From: Ailurus styani
Lineage: Eukaryota; Chordata; Mammalia; Carnivora; Ailuridae
DNA: 64,000 nt
NCBI GenBank assembly: GCA_002007465.1
Contig: LNAC01000031.1
Location: 5,149,206-5,213,205, forward strand
Direction: 5' to 3'
Shown: positions 25,310 to 36,250 of the stretch, one piece after another
Position numbering within the stretch: position 1 is the first letter of the stretch
Layout of the letters: each line of letters begins with the position of its first letter
The notes under the pieces: model-generated
The model's database searches: none
What the model saw: the letters and a program-made list of their open reading frames with translations, nothing else
Told to the model about the DNA's origin: nothing
Translations under genes and position numbers: made by a program

Positions 25310-25705
25310 GGGGGGAAGTAACATAAACTTGTCAGGCTTTGGATTCCTCATCTGTAAAATGGACACAGCAATACCCTGTTCACTGAGTTGTGTAAGACAT
25401 AAATATAAAAATCTCCATAATGGGGGCGCCTGGGTGGCTCAGTGGGTTAAGCACCTGCCTTCAGCTCAGGTCATGATTCCAGAGTCCTGGGATCGAGTCC
25501 CACATTGGGCTCCTTGCTCAGTGGGGAGCCTGCTTCTCCCTCTGCCTGCCACTCCCCCTGCTAATGCTCTCACTCTCTCTCTGACTAGTGAGTAAATAAA
25601 ATCTTTAAAAAGTTTTTTCTGAAACGTGTTTAACAGATAACAGTGCCTAATGGGATAGCAAATATTGAATAAACATTAATCAGTGTTAACTGTGCGTGCT
25701 CTTAT
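25310..25705 (+). repeat. MIR SINE split by a CanSINE
   Basis: 'ggattcctcatctgtaaaatgg' and 'acagcaataccctgttcactg' precede the SINE. 'acagtgcctaatgggatag' and 'aatattgaataaacatt' after it continue the MIR order. Confidence 0.7.
25422..25611 (+). mobile_element. CanSINE inserted in a MIR
   Basis: gggggcgcctgggtggctca head, 'cttcagctcaggtcatgatt', then gtaaataaaatctttaaaa. No clear target duplication by eye. Confidence 0.93.
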
Positions 25706-25736
25706 TGCAGTGGGAATGTTTCCCTATTTTTCTCTT

Positions 25737-26324
25737 CTCTGTGCTCTGTATTTCTGAAACTCCCCGTTACAGCAGTGCTCCTTCTGACGAGTAGTTTATA
25801 GAGCTTAGACCCAAGTAGCACTCTGTGCTCTGTATTTCTGAAACTCCCCCCTACAGCAGTGCTCCTTCTGACAAGTAGTTTATAGAGCTTAGACCCAAGT
25901 AGCACTCTGTGCTCTGTATTTCTGAAACTCCCCCCTACAGCAGTGCTCCTTCTGACAAGTAGTTTATAGAGCTTAGACCCAAGTAGCACTCTGTGCTCTG
26001 TATTTCTGAAACTCCCCCCTACAGCAGTGCTCCTTCTGACAAGTAGTTTATAGAGCTTAGACCCAAGTAGCACTCTGTGCTCTGTATTTCTGAAACTCCC
26101 CCCTACAGCAGTGCTCCTTCTGACAAGTAGTTTATAGAGCTTAGACCCAAGTAGCACTCTGTGCTCTGTATTTCTGAAACTCCCCCCTACAGCAGTGCTC
26201 CTTCTGACAAGTAGTTTATAGAGCTTAGACCCAAGTAGCACTCTGTGCTCTGTATTTCTGAAACTCCCCCCTACAGCAGTGCTCCTTCTGACGAGTAGTT
26301 TATAGAGCTTAGACCCAAGTAGCA
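25737..26324. repeat. 84-bp minisatellite, 7 tandem copies
   Basis: Seven head-to-tail units of exactly 84 bp start at 25737, 25821, 25905, 25989, 26073, 26157 and 26241; each begins ctctgtgctctgtatttctg and ends acccaagtagca. Copies 2-6 look identical. Copy 1 has ccgttacag where the others have ccccctacag. Copies 1 and 7 share ctgacgagtag where the inner five have ctgacaagtag. There are no spacers, so it is not CRISPR. Because 84 is a multiple of 3, one minus-strand frame stays open through all copies (frame 25702-26376). It lies inside an MCTP1 intron. I do not recognise the unit as any repeat family. Confidence 0.97.
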
Positions 26325-27289
26325 TAGCTAATAATTTAATTAATGAATGGATTCTGGTGGTTCCATTCTTTCCCATGTATATGCCGTTGATAAGTAATAA
26401 AAGAATTAAAGTAAGTACCTACCATTATTACTGCAGGAAAGACTTTCGCCATGCGAGTAAAGAGAATTCAAATATCCCATCACCCGGCTAGGCTGTCTCT
26501 TCTGCCAATTCACTGGATTCGCAGCTCTCCATTTCACATGTCTGGATGTACCCCAGATGGTCTCATTGATTATCATTAGGGTCCCCAAGATTTTAAGCTT
26601 TAGGTTGATAAGGTTAAAGGTTGTGTAAGAGAAATTTATTTAATTTTTAGTGTAAATTTTGTGTTGTAAAATACCTTCTGCAGCCACTTGCAAAGACTGA
26701 CCTGTCCTTTGCCTGAGATGTTGCAGGATACAACTGCAACTTGTGTCATACGCCCCTGAGCAGATGACTACAACTCAGAAGTGTAATTGATCAAGGAGAA
26801 TATTTATTACAGGAGCACTGTGCTTTCTATAACAAATGTACTCCTGAAAGGTTGTGTGGAAATCAAATGACTATAAATTGAATAATTTAGAAGGCATTAG
26901 GGGAACTTATCACTTAAATAAATCCCCCGGGGACTCTTCCAATTTAAGAATCCTTTTGTAATGCAAAGTGTTTATCTTTCTGTCTAAATATCAATTTTTT
27001 TACATAGTAAGTTTGTTTAACTCAAAGTCTGCTTATTCTAGAGAAAAACCGGTCATTCAGCTGCTGTACAGACTGTTCCCTCTCCTTCAAGCTTTCTAAC
27101 TGTTGATCGAGCTGATTTGGGCTCTCGAGTGCTGGGCTATGGATTGCCGCATCCTGGAGGGTTTGATGGTCTGGTTCATCCATTCAACAGCTGGCTGGCT
27201 TGTCTATGCTCATTTACTGCAGGGTGCAATACAAAGACTTTCCATTTGAAAAGATCAGGAGGCAGAGCCCCCACCTCTATCTAGGACCA

Positions 27290-27545
27290 TCTTTCCTCCA
27301 TCTTAAAAGTTTTCCCTGATCTCTATTGTTATTTTTATTCTTTTCACACTCTCTTCTTTACAACACTTATCACAGTGTAATTACCTATCACCTGTGCACT
27401 TCCTTGTTTAACATCTGTCTCCCTCACTAAACTGCAAGCCTTGACGGTGTCAGCTTTGCTCACCACTGCTGACACAGCGCCAAGCGTATTGTCTGGTACA
27501 TTATTAATACTTGATCAATATTGGCAGAGGGGATGAATGAGTAAG
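27290..27545 (+). repeat. L2 LINE 3' end
   Basis: 'aagttttccctgatctct', 'ccctcactaaactgcaagcct', 'gcgccaagcgtattgtctgg' and 'gaggggatgaatgagtaag' follow L2. Confidence 0.8.
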
Positions 27546-27599
27546 AGAATTAACAAATGGTTGGAAGCTAGCCAACTCTCATTTACTTAGAGTTTTCTG

Positions 27600-27990
27600 G
27601 ACATGGCCCTAACTTATCTTGCCCTCAGCCGTGTCTCCAGCCTTCTTTCAGTCTCCATCCTTCTCAGCGAGCTTCAACCACACTAGCTTCTGGAGAACTC
27701 TCGCATATGCTAATCAACTGCTCTTTCTTCTGCCTGGGAGTGATCTTCCCAAACTGGCTTAATCCTTCTCATTATTCTGGTTTCTACGTGCATATTCCTC
27801 CAAAAGACCTTCCAGGACTTCCAGTCTAAAATAGCAGCTCCCAACACAGCCCCTTAGACATTTGTGTCCACAACACTCCTCACCGAATTGTATGTATCTA
27901 TTTGGGTTTTAATGAACCGTCTCAGCTCCTAAATGCAGGTCCCAAGAGATCAGGGGCACTGCTTTCTTATTCATCATAGGATGAATAAGA
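27600..27990 (+). repeat. L2 LINE fragment
   Basis: 'gcttcaaccacactagcttct', 'tcttctgcctgggagtgatct', 'aaagaccttccaggactt', 'tcctaaatgcaggtcccaag' follow L2. It is a second copy in the same orientation just after the previous one. Confidence 0.75.
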
Positions 27991-28671
27991 AACATGAAAG
28001 GCATAGAGAGGATAGTGGATAAATAGTTTTGCAGGAAGGAAGAAATTCTCTTTTCCATTCTGGTTGTTGCTGGTAGTTACATTAATATTATTTCCTAGCC
28101 TTCCTTATAATGATAAAATCTTAATTTGACTTAACCTTAATATAACTTAATAATAACTTTACAAACTGCTTTAATGACAGCACCTCAATTCTTACTTATT
28201 TGTATATTTAAAACAGCATTTTCCTATAATATCAGAGAATTTATCTTCAGTGACCTGACAAATGCAAAGAGATTAGAATTATAGTCTCATCACCAGTAAC
28301 CCACTAGAGAAGACATATTTGTTGAATTTCATACCAACTTATTTTTCCTTTCAGTAATGCTAATAATGTGGGGAAAATATTCTAAGCCTATATTCCTCAG
28401 ATTTTTGATGACTTACTATATTTATTTGATTTTGTTATTCATCTTCCTTAAAGTTCTAGTTGATGTAAAACAGCAATTTTAAGTACAAAATTAAAGGTAG
28501 TTTCCTTTGAACGTTTTGCAAGAGCCTAACATTTCACACAAAGTGATTTTTAAAAATATTAAGAAGTTTCATTGTTTTTGGTGACATAGACAACCAGTAT
28601 TTTATAATCAAGATGTTGTCATTTAAAGCTTATATTAGAATTATTTCTAATAATGCCTCGTCTCTTCTTAG

Positions 28672-28751
28672 GTATTTGACTATGACTTTGGCCTACAGGA
28701 TGACTTTATGGGCTCGGCCTTTCTGGACCTCACACAACTGGAGTTAAACAG
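28672..28751 (+). CDS. MCTP1: MCTP1 exon b: C2A Ca2+-binding loop 3
   Basis: This is an 80-nt exon (26 codons plus 2 nt). It begins VFDYDFGLQDDFMG and ends DLTQLELN plus AG of an Arg codon. The D-Y-D-F-x-x-Q-D-D pattern is the aspartate-rich loop 3 of a Ca2+-binding C2 domain, with its acidic ligands intact. It joins exon a in phase 0 (REPLYIK|VFDYDF). Acceptor tctcttcttag, donor gtaact at 28752. This exon pairs with exons a and c to give C2A of MCTP1, and nothing in it suggests decay. Confidence 0.97.
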
Positions 28752-30384
28752 GTAACTTTTGAACCATAATTATATTGCTACATCTTGTTGTGAAGCTGGG
28801 CCTGTGTAATAGAAAATGTCAGCATATCTGGGGTCTAGTCACTGGTCTCTCATTTATTATTGTGAGACTTTATGCTAGCCAGCCTTTTTCAAGTTCATCT
28901 TTCTTATCTACCCAGTGGAAATACTAGCATCTTCCTTGACTATCTCATTCAGCAACAATTATTCAGCAGAAAAATTCTTGGATACCTGTTTTGTTTGCCA
29001 GCACTAGAGATAAAAGACACATTCCTTACTGTTCACACGGCTAGTATGGTTGTAGTGGGACATAAAGCAGATTATCCACGTTAATCAAAATTATTAATTT
29101 AAGAATCAGGCCACCATATAGGAAATAAAACGTGTACCTTGCTTTGAAAACAGCCACTCCCTTATCACCTGAGCCCAAGTGCAATCTACTTTTGCTATCG
29201 CTGGTGATCCTAGGTTATCAGAGTGCCTCAAACATGGAGGAAGATTAGTTGTATCTTCTCAGTTAGATTAGTTCATCATTGCTTGACTATTTGTCAAGTT
29301 ATGTAATTATTACTAATATTAGTCATTCCTCATTCCTAATTATGGGCTTATATTTTTTTTTAATGCATTTCAACTGGGAGCTTAGAGTTAATACTAGAGA
29401 AGGAGAAAAAATGTTTTAAAAGGGTCAAGCAGTGCTGGGATAGATTGCGAAGGAAGCTGTGACATCTCTGACAGTTTTAAGATGTTTTCCTTGATTATGT
29501 ACATCATGTGGCAGGAGTAGTGGAAAGCAAGAAAGCAGAGTAATGGATTGGATCACTATTTTATATTTTAAGTGCAAATTAAAGAGAAATAGTAGAGTCC
29601 CTTATGTAGTATAGTCAGCTATACTTGAGCACACTGACAACTTGTTGGTCTTCCAATAGTCATTTTTGTCATGGACTGGACAAAAGAGCAGACTTCTCTG
29701 TACCTCCTGCACGTCCTCCCTTCCAACAGAGAGCTTCGTGCGGGCCGAGCTAATGATAGAGCATAGGTGACTGCTGGCTCCCGTCCCTCACCACAGTGGA
29801 AGGACGTGTCTTAAACGGTGTTTTATGTAGTCCATTATCATGAAAACTGAGTTCCTACTAGAATGGACTGTGGTGTTCTTTTATAAAAAACCTCAGCTAA
29901 AGGATATGCAAATTGCTGGATTTAATCACAGAGCGTAAATTTCCCTTGTTCTCTATTAAAGATAAATCATTAATGAAAAATAACTTTAAATGGAAAAAAT
30001 ATGAGATGATTAAGAAAATAAAAAGAGATTATATATAAGCATTTGGTGTTTATTTTGCCACATTACTTATTTTACTTGTTTATCCATTCTTTCCTCTCAA
30101 GAGCACATAAACATCCCAAATTACTACTTTTTAAAATCACGAGCTGGTGTATACCATTACATTCTATGGATAAATCAGTAGTCCCTGAGTGCAGATAAAT
30201 GGATAATGGTAGTAGCCATATAAATACTTATCCTACTATATAATGCATTAAGGTTTTACCTTAAAAGAAAATAATAGATAATTATCATAAAGCAATTGCA
30301 AATGTTCTTAAATCTTTTATTGCGAAATCATTATAAAAATGTAAGGAAGTTTGTTCTATTAATTTTATATGTAATCATTACAGG

Positions 30385-30500
30385 AAAATGAACCAAATCA
30401 AATTGTAACCCCATATAAAAACATATATGTATGTATAATATATACATATCTTCTATGATGCTTAATGTGAATTTCTTAAGATAAAAGGAACAAACTGTCG
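30385..30500. repeat. AT-rich block, copy 1 of a dispersed pair
   Basis: Starts aaaatgaaccaaatcaaatt and includes atgcttaatgtgaatttctt. A second copy lies in the same orientation at about 31430-31545 (aaaatgaaccgaatcaaatt, aacttaatgtgcatttgcta). The order of matches is kept over about 100 bp. Confidence 0.7.
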
Positions 30501-30732
30501 AACCACAGTGATTAGCTGTAACCAAATTGATTGATCCAATTGGTCATGGAACAATTTGGATCACAACTATTATAATATGTGTATTATCAGTTTAATTTTT
30601 CATGTTTTATTTAAAATGTCTCATCAGAAAACTGTTCATTTTTTTCATAACATTATTCTTTGACTTGGTAAATTAAGCATCATGTGAGAGAGTCTCCTAA
30701 TATTATAATATCTTAGCAATAAAAGGTATCTG

Positions 30733-31115
30733 CGTTTCTCAGTCCTGGTTGTATGGGAAAATCACTCAAGAGCTTTTACAAATAATATAAATTTCCACAC
30801 ACCACCCATGATCTATAGAACCAGAGTCATCATGGGTAGAATTAGGGAATAGACACTTTTTTTTTTAAGATTTTATTCGTTTATTTGACACAGAGAGAGA
30901 GAGAGAGATCACAATTAGGCAGAGAGGCAGGCAGAGAGAGGGGGGGAAGCAGGCTCTCTGCTGAGCAGGGAGCCCGATGCAGGGCTCAATCCCAGGACCC
31001 TGAGATCATGACCTGAGCCAAAGGCAGAGGCTTTAACCCACTGAGCCACCCAGGCACCTGGGAAGAGACACTTTTTTAAAGCTCCCCAGTGGATTCTGAT
31101 GTGCCGAAAGGATTG
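30733..31115. repeat. MER5-type DNA-transposon fragment split by a SINE
   Basis: 'tttctcagtcctggttgta', 'cactcaagagcttttacaa' on the left and, after the SINE, 'aaagctccccagtggattctg' and 'atgtgccgaaaggattg' match the terminal parts of the hAT-Charlie MER5 family. Confidence 0.75.
30863..31059 (-). mobile_element. CanSINE, minus strand, inserted in MER5
   Basis: taagattttattcgtttatt, purine-rich middle, 'cactgagccacccaggcac'. Target duplication gggaatagacactttttt (30845-30862) against gggaagagacactttttt (31060-31077), 17 of 18. Confidence 0.95.
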
Positions 31116-31189
31116 AAAATTCTTATTTGGACGAGCTTTCCCCACCAAGCCCTCTCCCCAATACTAGACTCCAACTATACCATTTACTA

Positions 31190-31325
31190 ATTGTTAAACT
31201 CCCTGAAGATAATGTTGTTATCTTTGATCTTGACGTCTGGTTTTTACCCAGAACTTAGCACAGTGTGTGGTATTTCATATGTGTTTAATACATGTTTTGT
31301 GAATGAAAAGAATAAGAGGCTGGAC
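31190..31325 (+). repeat. L2 LINE 3' end
   Basis: 'aactccctgaagataatg', 'acccagaacttagcacagtg', 'gtttaatacatgttttgtg' are the degenerate L2 terminus. Confidence 0.7.
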
Positions 31326-31429
31326 AAGTAAGGGAACATCTCTAATTTGCCAACAATTAAAGATTTAAGTTTGATATTGAATATTCCACAGTCCCTTAAG
31401 TTTACAGAGGGCATGAACCCCTGTTCAAC

Positions 31430-31545
31430 AAAATGAACCGAATCAAATTCTGTATAAAATACATTTATGTGTATATTGTATGTACATATATACTATAAAA
31501 CTTAATGTGCATTTGCTAAAATTGAAATATTTGTTTAACTGAAAT
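31430..31545. repeat. AT-rich block, copy 2 of a dispersed pair
   Basis: Related to 30385-30500 in the same orientation; flanks on both sides differ. No known family recognised. Confidence 0.7.
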
Positions 31546-32268
31546 ATGGAAACAAGATATTACCTATCCATCATCAGTTGAATGTGTGTTTTGTATTATT
31601 TGTAAAAATGAATTTGGGTAATACCGAGTAACTCATAATCTCTTCCTCAGACATATGTAATTCTAAAGCTTTCTAAGTATGCACTGAATCTTCTAAGTAT
31701 TGATTTCCTTGTGTTTCTGAACCTAAAAATTGTTTAGGCATAGGTTTAAACAGTCAAAATACACAGAAGCATTTTAAACAATGGAGCCTGTTAAAAACAG
31801 TAGCACATTATTCTAAAATTACGTCTGTGACGTATATTAGGGGAATTATATTTTATCTTTTCCTTTTTTACCACTCATCTGTTTACTCTACATCACGTAG
31901 TGGTCTGTAAATGACCCTCACTTACTTGTTAGTCTCAGATTTATAGAAAATAGTGACTTTGCTTTCTGTGTATTTAGAGAGCCTTAAAAAAAGGGACTTG
32001 TAGATTTCTCAATACTGTTATAGTTTCTCAGCCTTCTAGAACCCCAGCAGATCTGAGACTTCTGCAGTAAGCCCAGGTATTCCCATTTGCTCTACAACTG
32101 ATTGGTTAACTTAGTGATTTAATGATATTTTAATAGCAACAGAAATTATACCAGAAAAATAAAGACAAAATTGACTTTCTTCTTAAAAATAAGAAATTAT
32201 CAATATAAAATATATTTTTGGCTTATCCATTTAACGACTGCTCACAGGTTTAATATTTTATATCATAG

Positions 32269-32380
32269 GCCCACAGATGTGACCCTAACACTGAAAGATC
32301 CCCATTATCCTGACCACTACCTTGGAATCATTTTGCTCTCCGTCATCCTTACCCCTAAAGAAGGAGAACACAGGGATGTG
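32269..32380 (+). CDS. MCTP1: MCTP1 exon c: end of C2A and start of linker
   Basis: This is a 112-nt exon (1 nt completing Arg plus 37 codons), read as R|PTDVTLTLKDPHYPDHYLG and ending ILTPKEGEHRDV. It supplies the last beta-strands of C2A. GIILLSVILTP is the typical closing strand of a C2 domain. It ends in phase 0 at GTG, donor gtaagt at 32381, a strong site. The codon after PDH is TAC (Tyr); I recall Asp at this place in human MCTP1, so this may be a lineage-specific change. Phase agreement with exon b (AG|G) supports the border. Confidence 0.96.
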
Positions 32381-33829
32381 GTAAGTTGCTCCACAGCCTA
32401 GTAGGAGTGCTTTCTTGCTCTCACTTGGTGGAATGTCATGGGCCTTCTTTGAACCCAGAGGTGATAATAAAGAGAAGCAGTGTATGAAAATTGGGCCTGT
32501 TCTTTGTTTCCGTAAGTATCCTCGGTATTCCCTAGTCCCTGCATTTTATATCTTTTTCAATTCAAATTTCCTGTTCTGTGCTCCAGATCAGAACCTCTTG
32601 TTGTAAATAAGGGACATGTTTGCATCTTTTATTATAATTTCATTTCCCAATTTCAGACATGTTATGTTGTAGGCAAAGGGTAGCATTCATTCAGGGAATA
32701 CATTTGCTACTGAATCAAATATTTGGAATTCCACATTAAGGTATCCAGACTCTACTGTTTGGACCATATTGTCGGGTATACCGTAACAAAGAAAAATGAG
32801 GTGAAATTATAATAGAGTTTCTGCTTTCTGGTATTTGTTTGCTGAATGATAAATGAATACTTTTCATCTTCCTGATGGGCTTCCATATCGATATTACCCA
32901 TTTTCTAGCGCTGGCTGTCTGTACTTCCTTGCACACCATGCTGCTGTGAGAAACTGACAAGGGATACAGAGAAGCCAATTACTCCAGCATGTTGAAGGGA
33001 CATTAAAAAGTATCAGGTTTGACCTGCATCAGTGTGCTTGCCAGTGCACTTCTTGCCACAATTTACTGGAGATTATTTATTAGACTCCGTGTTCTTTCAG
33101 ATCCTGGGAGCTGCTCCCACTAGTTTTGATTAGAACACATTTTAGGAGTAAACATAATTTTTTCGGCAAGTCAAAGTACCCTATTTCAGCAATGTGTGTA
33201 TGGCTGTCTTAAAATGATGCATGATTAGAGTTGGTATATGCCGTCTGCTAGAAAAGTATTATTGACATTTTCCCTTAGATTGTAGATTAAAATAGTGAAT
33301 CCCAACCTCAAATTTGAAATGGTTTTAAACTCATTGAAAAATACACCCTTTTCAAGAAATATTTTTCTCTATCCTTTCTAAAAATTAAGCAATGAGCACA
33401 CATACTCATATACTGTATTTGTTAAGTATGGTTTAAGTATTCATAATTAATTCAATGAAGAATAAATTTCTCTTTTCTAACAAGTACTACCAAAAACCTG
33501 TGAGAACTTAGCACCATAAACAAAATGCATGTGAGTGTGCATATGCACAGGCCCACATGTGTGAAAGGAAGGGTAGGTAAGGAGACCTTTCTACAGATAA
33601 TAATAGAAATAGAAGCCCATCATTGTAGAAGTCACCAATCCAGAATACATTATACAGCAGAAGTATCCAGTACAGTACAATATATTACCCACTACAAGCC
33701 AAGGAGTATATCCTAGCTGGCTAATCCATACACAGGAATAAATTATGTATTTGTTTATTGCTTTATCCAAATAATCCTAGTATTGGCCAAAGCCTACTGT
33801 AAACCAGGTTCTATCCAAAACCCTTAGGA

Positions 33830-34550
33830 GACTATAGAACTTCTATCCAGTGGAGAACTCAGGGACTGAATAATTACTGAAGGAAATTTAAAATGATGAC
33901 TGTTTTGAGTTCTGTGAAAGAGAAGTGTGTGTTGCTATTAAGACCAAATACAGTAGAATTTGGTCTTTTTAGAGGAACAGCAATTCTCTAAGGAAGTCAA
34001 ATGGGACCTGAGGTCTGAAGTGTGAATAGGAGTTAATAAGACCAAAAAAAAAAAAAAAAAGGAATATTCAAGTAGGGGAAACAGTGTGTGCAAAGGTCCT
34101 GTGGCTTGAGAAACTATACCACACTCCAGGAATTGGAAAATGTCCTGGAGCTTAGAAAAGGTGGAAGCAAAGGAGAGTGTGGTAGATCATGACATGTGAT
34201 GACAGGGGAAAGGGGATGCCCAGACTGTGTAGGGACTGCAGGCCATGTTAAGGTTGGTTGTCATTCTCCAAAGAGCAAGGGGAGTCTATAAATTGGAAGT
34301 GGCATAATCATTTTTGCCTTTTGAAAATAGCTGTGTAGCTTCATTGTGGAAAACAGATGAAAGGATGAGAATGGATACTTGGAGACCACTTAGGACCAAC
34401 TATTGCCAAAATCCTGGTGGAAGATGATGGAGGTTTGGATTAGGATTGTCCAATCCTAATTGGACCTAATAGAAGGTAGAGATGGAAAGAAATCAGTGGG
34501 TTTATGTATAGGAGTTAATATCAACAAAACTTAGTGATAGAATCTTGTTT
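33830..34550 (-). repeat. L2 LINE, antisense
   Basis: 'gtgtgcaaaggtcctgtggc', 'ctgcaggccatgttaagg', 'gataggagtg'-type spacing, 'ggaccaactattgccaaaatcc' and 'gaagatgatggaggtttgg' follow the reverse complement of L2. An A-run at 34045-34061 interrupts it. Confidence 0.7.
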
Positions 34551-35959
34551 TGAGATTCTTTGTTCTTTTAATGAAGAACAGCACTTTATAAATGAACATA
34601 CCTAAGTGCCTGAGGTCTTATGTCTCCCAAACCATCCCAACTGGCAATATGACTGTAAATTAGAAGGATATGGTGGCTGATATAGTTATTTGGGTGATCT
34701 GGTGCTGATTTTTGCAGAAAAGGGATATTTATTAAGTGCTCTAACATCAAACTGAGGGCTTGAGAGACCAAGTTAGGACCAAGATGAAGCTGCTAAGTTG
34801 TCCTAAATTGCATGGAAATGAGTGTCAGCACAGGCAAAGTGGTTCCCAACATTATTTGTTCTTTAACATTTCCTGTAAAAATCTTTCAATCTCCATAGTT
34901 ACTCAAATTCATTATTTCAGCACAATGTCTTTCTAATTAGAAAAACATCCTTTAAAAGTATTGCAGTGCCTGATTGCTGATCATCAGTGATTTATCAAAC
35001 ATGAATAGGAAGAAAACATGTGGTTTATATGAAATAGTTGCTCATCAAAAATCTGGTATTGTTCATCTTTTCTTCCTTTTCCATTTTCCTATTGTCTCTC
35101 TCCATCCCCATTTGCCCTTAAGACAAAGAGTTCTTCCTGAAATCTTCTTGCTATTTTCTTGATTCAAATCCCTTTGACTACCCAGCTTTTTGAAAGAAAA
35201 GCCTTTACTGCCAAGTATTTTTTTCATTCACTGCTTTACTTCATGCCCTTCCCCCTTCAGAGTCCCAAATAGCACTGAATTCATCCCTCTGTGGCAACTG
35301 AAAAAGGATATCTTCTTCCCTCCTACACTAGCCTTGACTTTCACCTGGCTTCTCTCTTCTTCACCAGAGAAGCAAGTAGGTTGGCGAGGACTCAGTGCCT
35401 CAGAAAAGCGCAACGGTTGAAGGTTATTCCAGAGCCAGCTTCTGGCTGGTGACCATCCTGACCTCCAGTCACACGTGAGGGCGGGAGGAAGGGTGTCCAG
35501 TGTGGTTTCACTTGCTCCTCCTTGTGGGTGTGATCAAGAGCTGGGAGCATGGGGCTGGTTGTGGAGAAGTGAACTGACTAACATGGAGGGGAGAAAGTAA
35601 GAAAGATCCCCTACAGAAATTCTCGTGGCATCCCCAGTATCCTGGCTAGTCTGATGTCCTAGATTTGAATCAGCGTTTCTAAGCATATGCTTACAAGTTG
35701 AAAATTTCTAACAAAGACATAAATTCACTTTTCTTTTGTTTGTTTTGTTCTATATAGCAGTTTTATAGTTATTTTATTAAGGTCTCTGGAACTGTGAAGC
35801 AACACTAATTATGAGATTTTGAGACTCTGAACAAGGACCATTTGTTGGCTGAGCATCAAAAAACATTTATTGATCATCTATAAACATTGTGCCAGGTTCT
35901 CTAATGTCCCCTTCATTCTTCTTCTAAGAGTTCAGTGACCTGTATTTATTTCTCTAATT

Positions 35960-36145
35960 AAATGGGAATTTCTAATGAGGGACTTTAAAGCTCTCCAATG
36001 AGCACCATATGTTCCCTCACTTGTAACCTCTGCCCCAGTCATACAAGCTCTGGCAGAGCTCACCTCCTCTCTAGTCTAGGCTTTCTTCACTGTCCCTTGT
36101 CCTACCTGACATACTTCACCTCATCTCCATCCTTTAGCCTATCAC
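35960..36145 (+). repeat. L2 LINE fragment
   Basis: 'taaagctctccaatgagc', 'ctgccccagtcatacaag', 'aggctttcttcactgtccc' match the middle of the L2 3' region. Confidence 0.6.
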
Positions 36146-36159
36146 TTCTGGTAAAAATA

Positions 36160-36250
36160 TACAAATAAATAAATAAAATTATATATATATCTATATATGC
36201 ACATACATATATATATATGTATATATACACATACAATTATATATATGTAG
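36160..36250. repeat. AT/TATA dinucleotide-rich palindromic block
   Basis: Runs of atatat separated by short cac/gta breaks, self-complementary in places; no gene. Confidence 0.85.

Larger units (their letters stand above)
19271..28671 (+). other. MCTP1: MCTP1 intron a-b
   Basis: A 9.4-kb intron from donor gtgagc to acceptor tctcttcttag. It contains CanSINEs on both strands, MIR and L2 fragments, a MER5-type element split by a SINE, and the 84-bp minisatellite at 25737-26324. The rest (for example 19.3-21.3 kb, 21.6-22.4 kb, 26.4-27.2 kb and 28.0-28.6 kb) looks single-copy and shows no gene. Confidence 0.9.
28752..32268 (+). other. MCTP1: MCTP1 intron b-c
   Basis: A 3.5-kb intron, donor gtaact, acceptor atatcatag. 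The acceptor has a weak, A-interrupted pyrimidine tract. The intron contains a MER5-type DNA-transposon fragment split by a minus-strand CanSINE, an L2 3' end, and two related AT-rich blocks at 30385-30500 and 31430-31545. No gene is seen in the remainder. Confidence 0.9.

Noticed and set aside
25737..26324. CRISPR array
   Set aside because: The units are directly adjacent with no spacers, and the DNA is mammalian.
25702..26376. 224-codon minus-strand open frame as a protein gene
   Set aside because: It is open only because the 84-bp repeat is a multiple of three. There is no splice, promoter or homology evidence, and it lies antisense in an intron.
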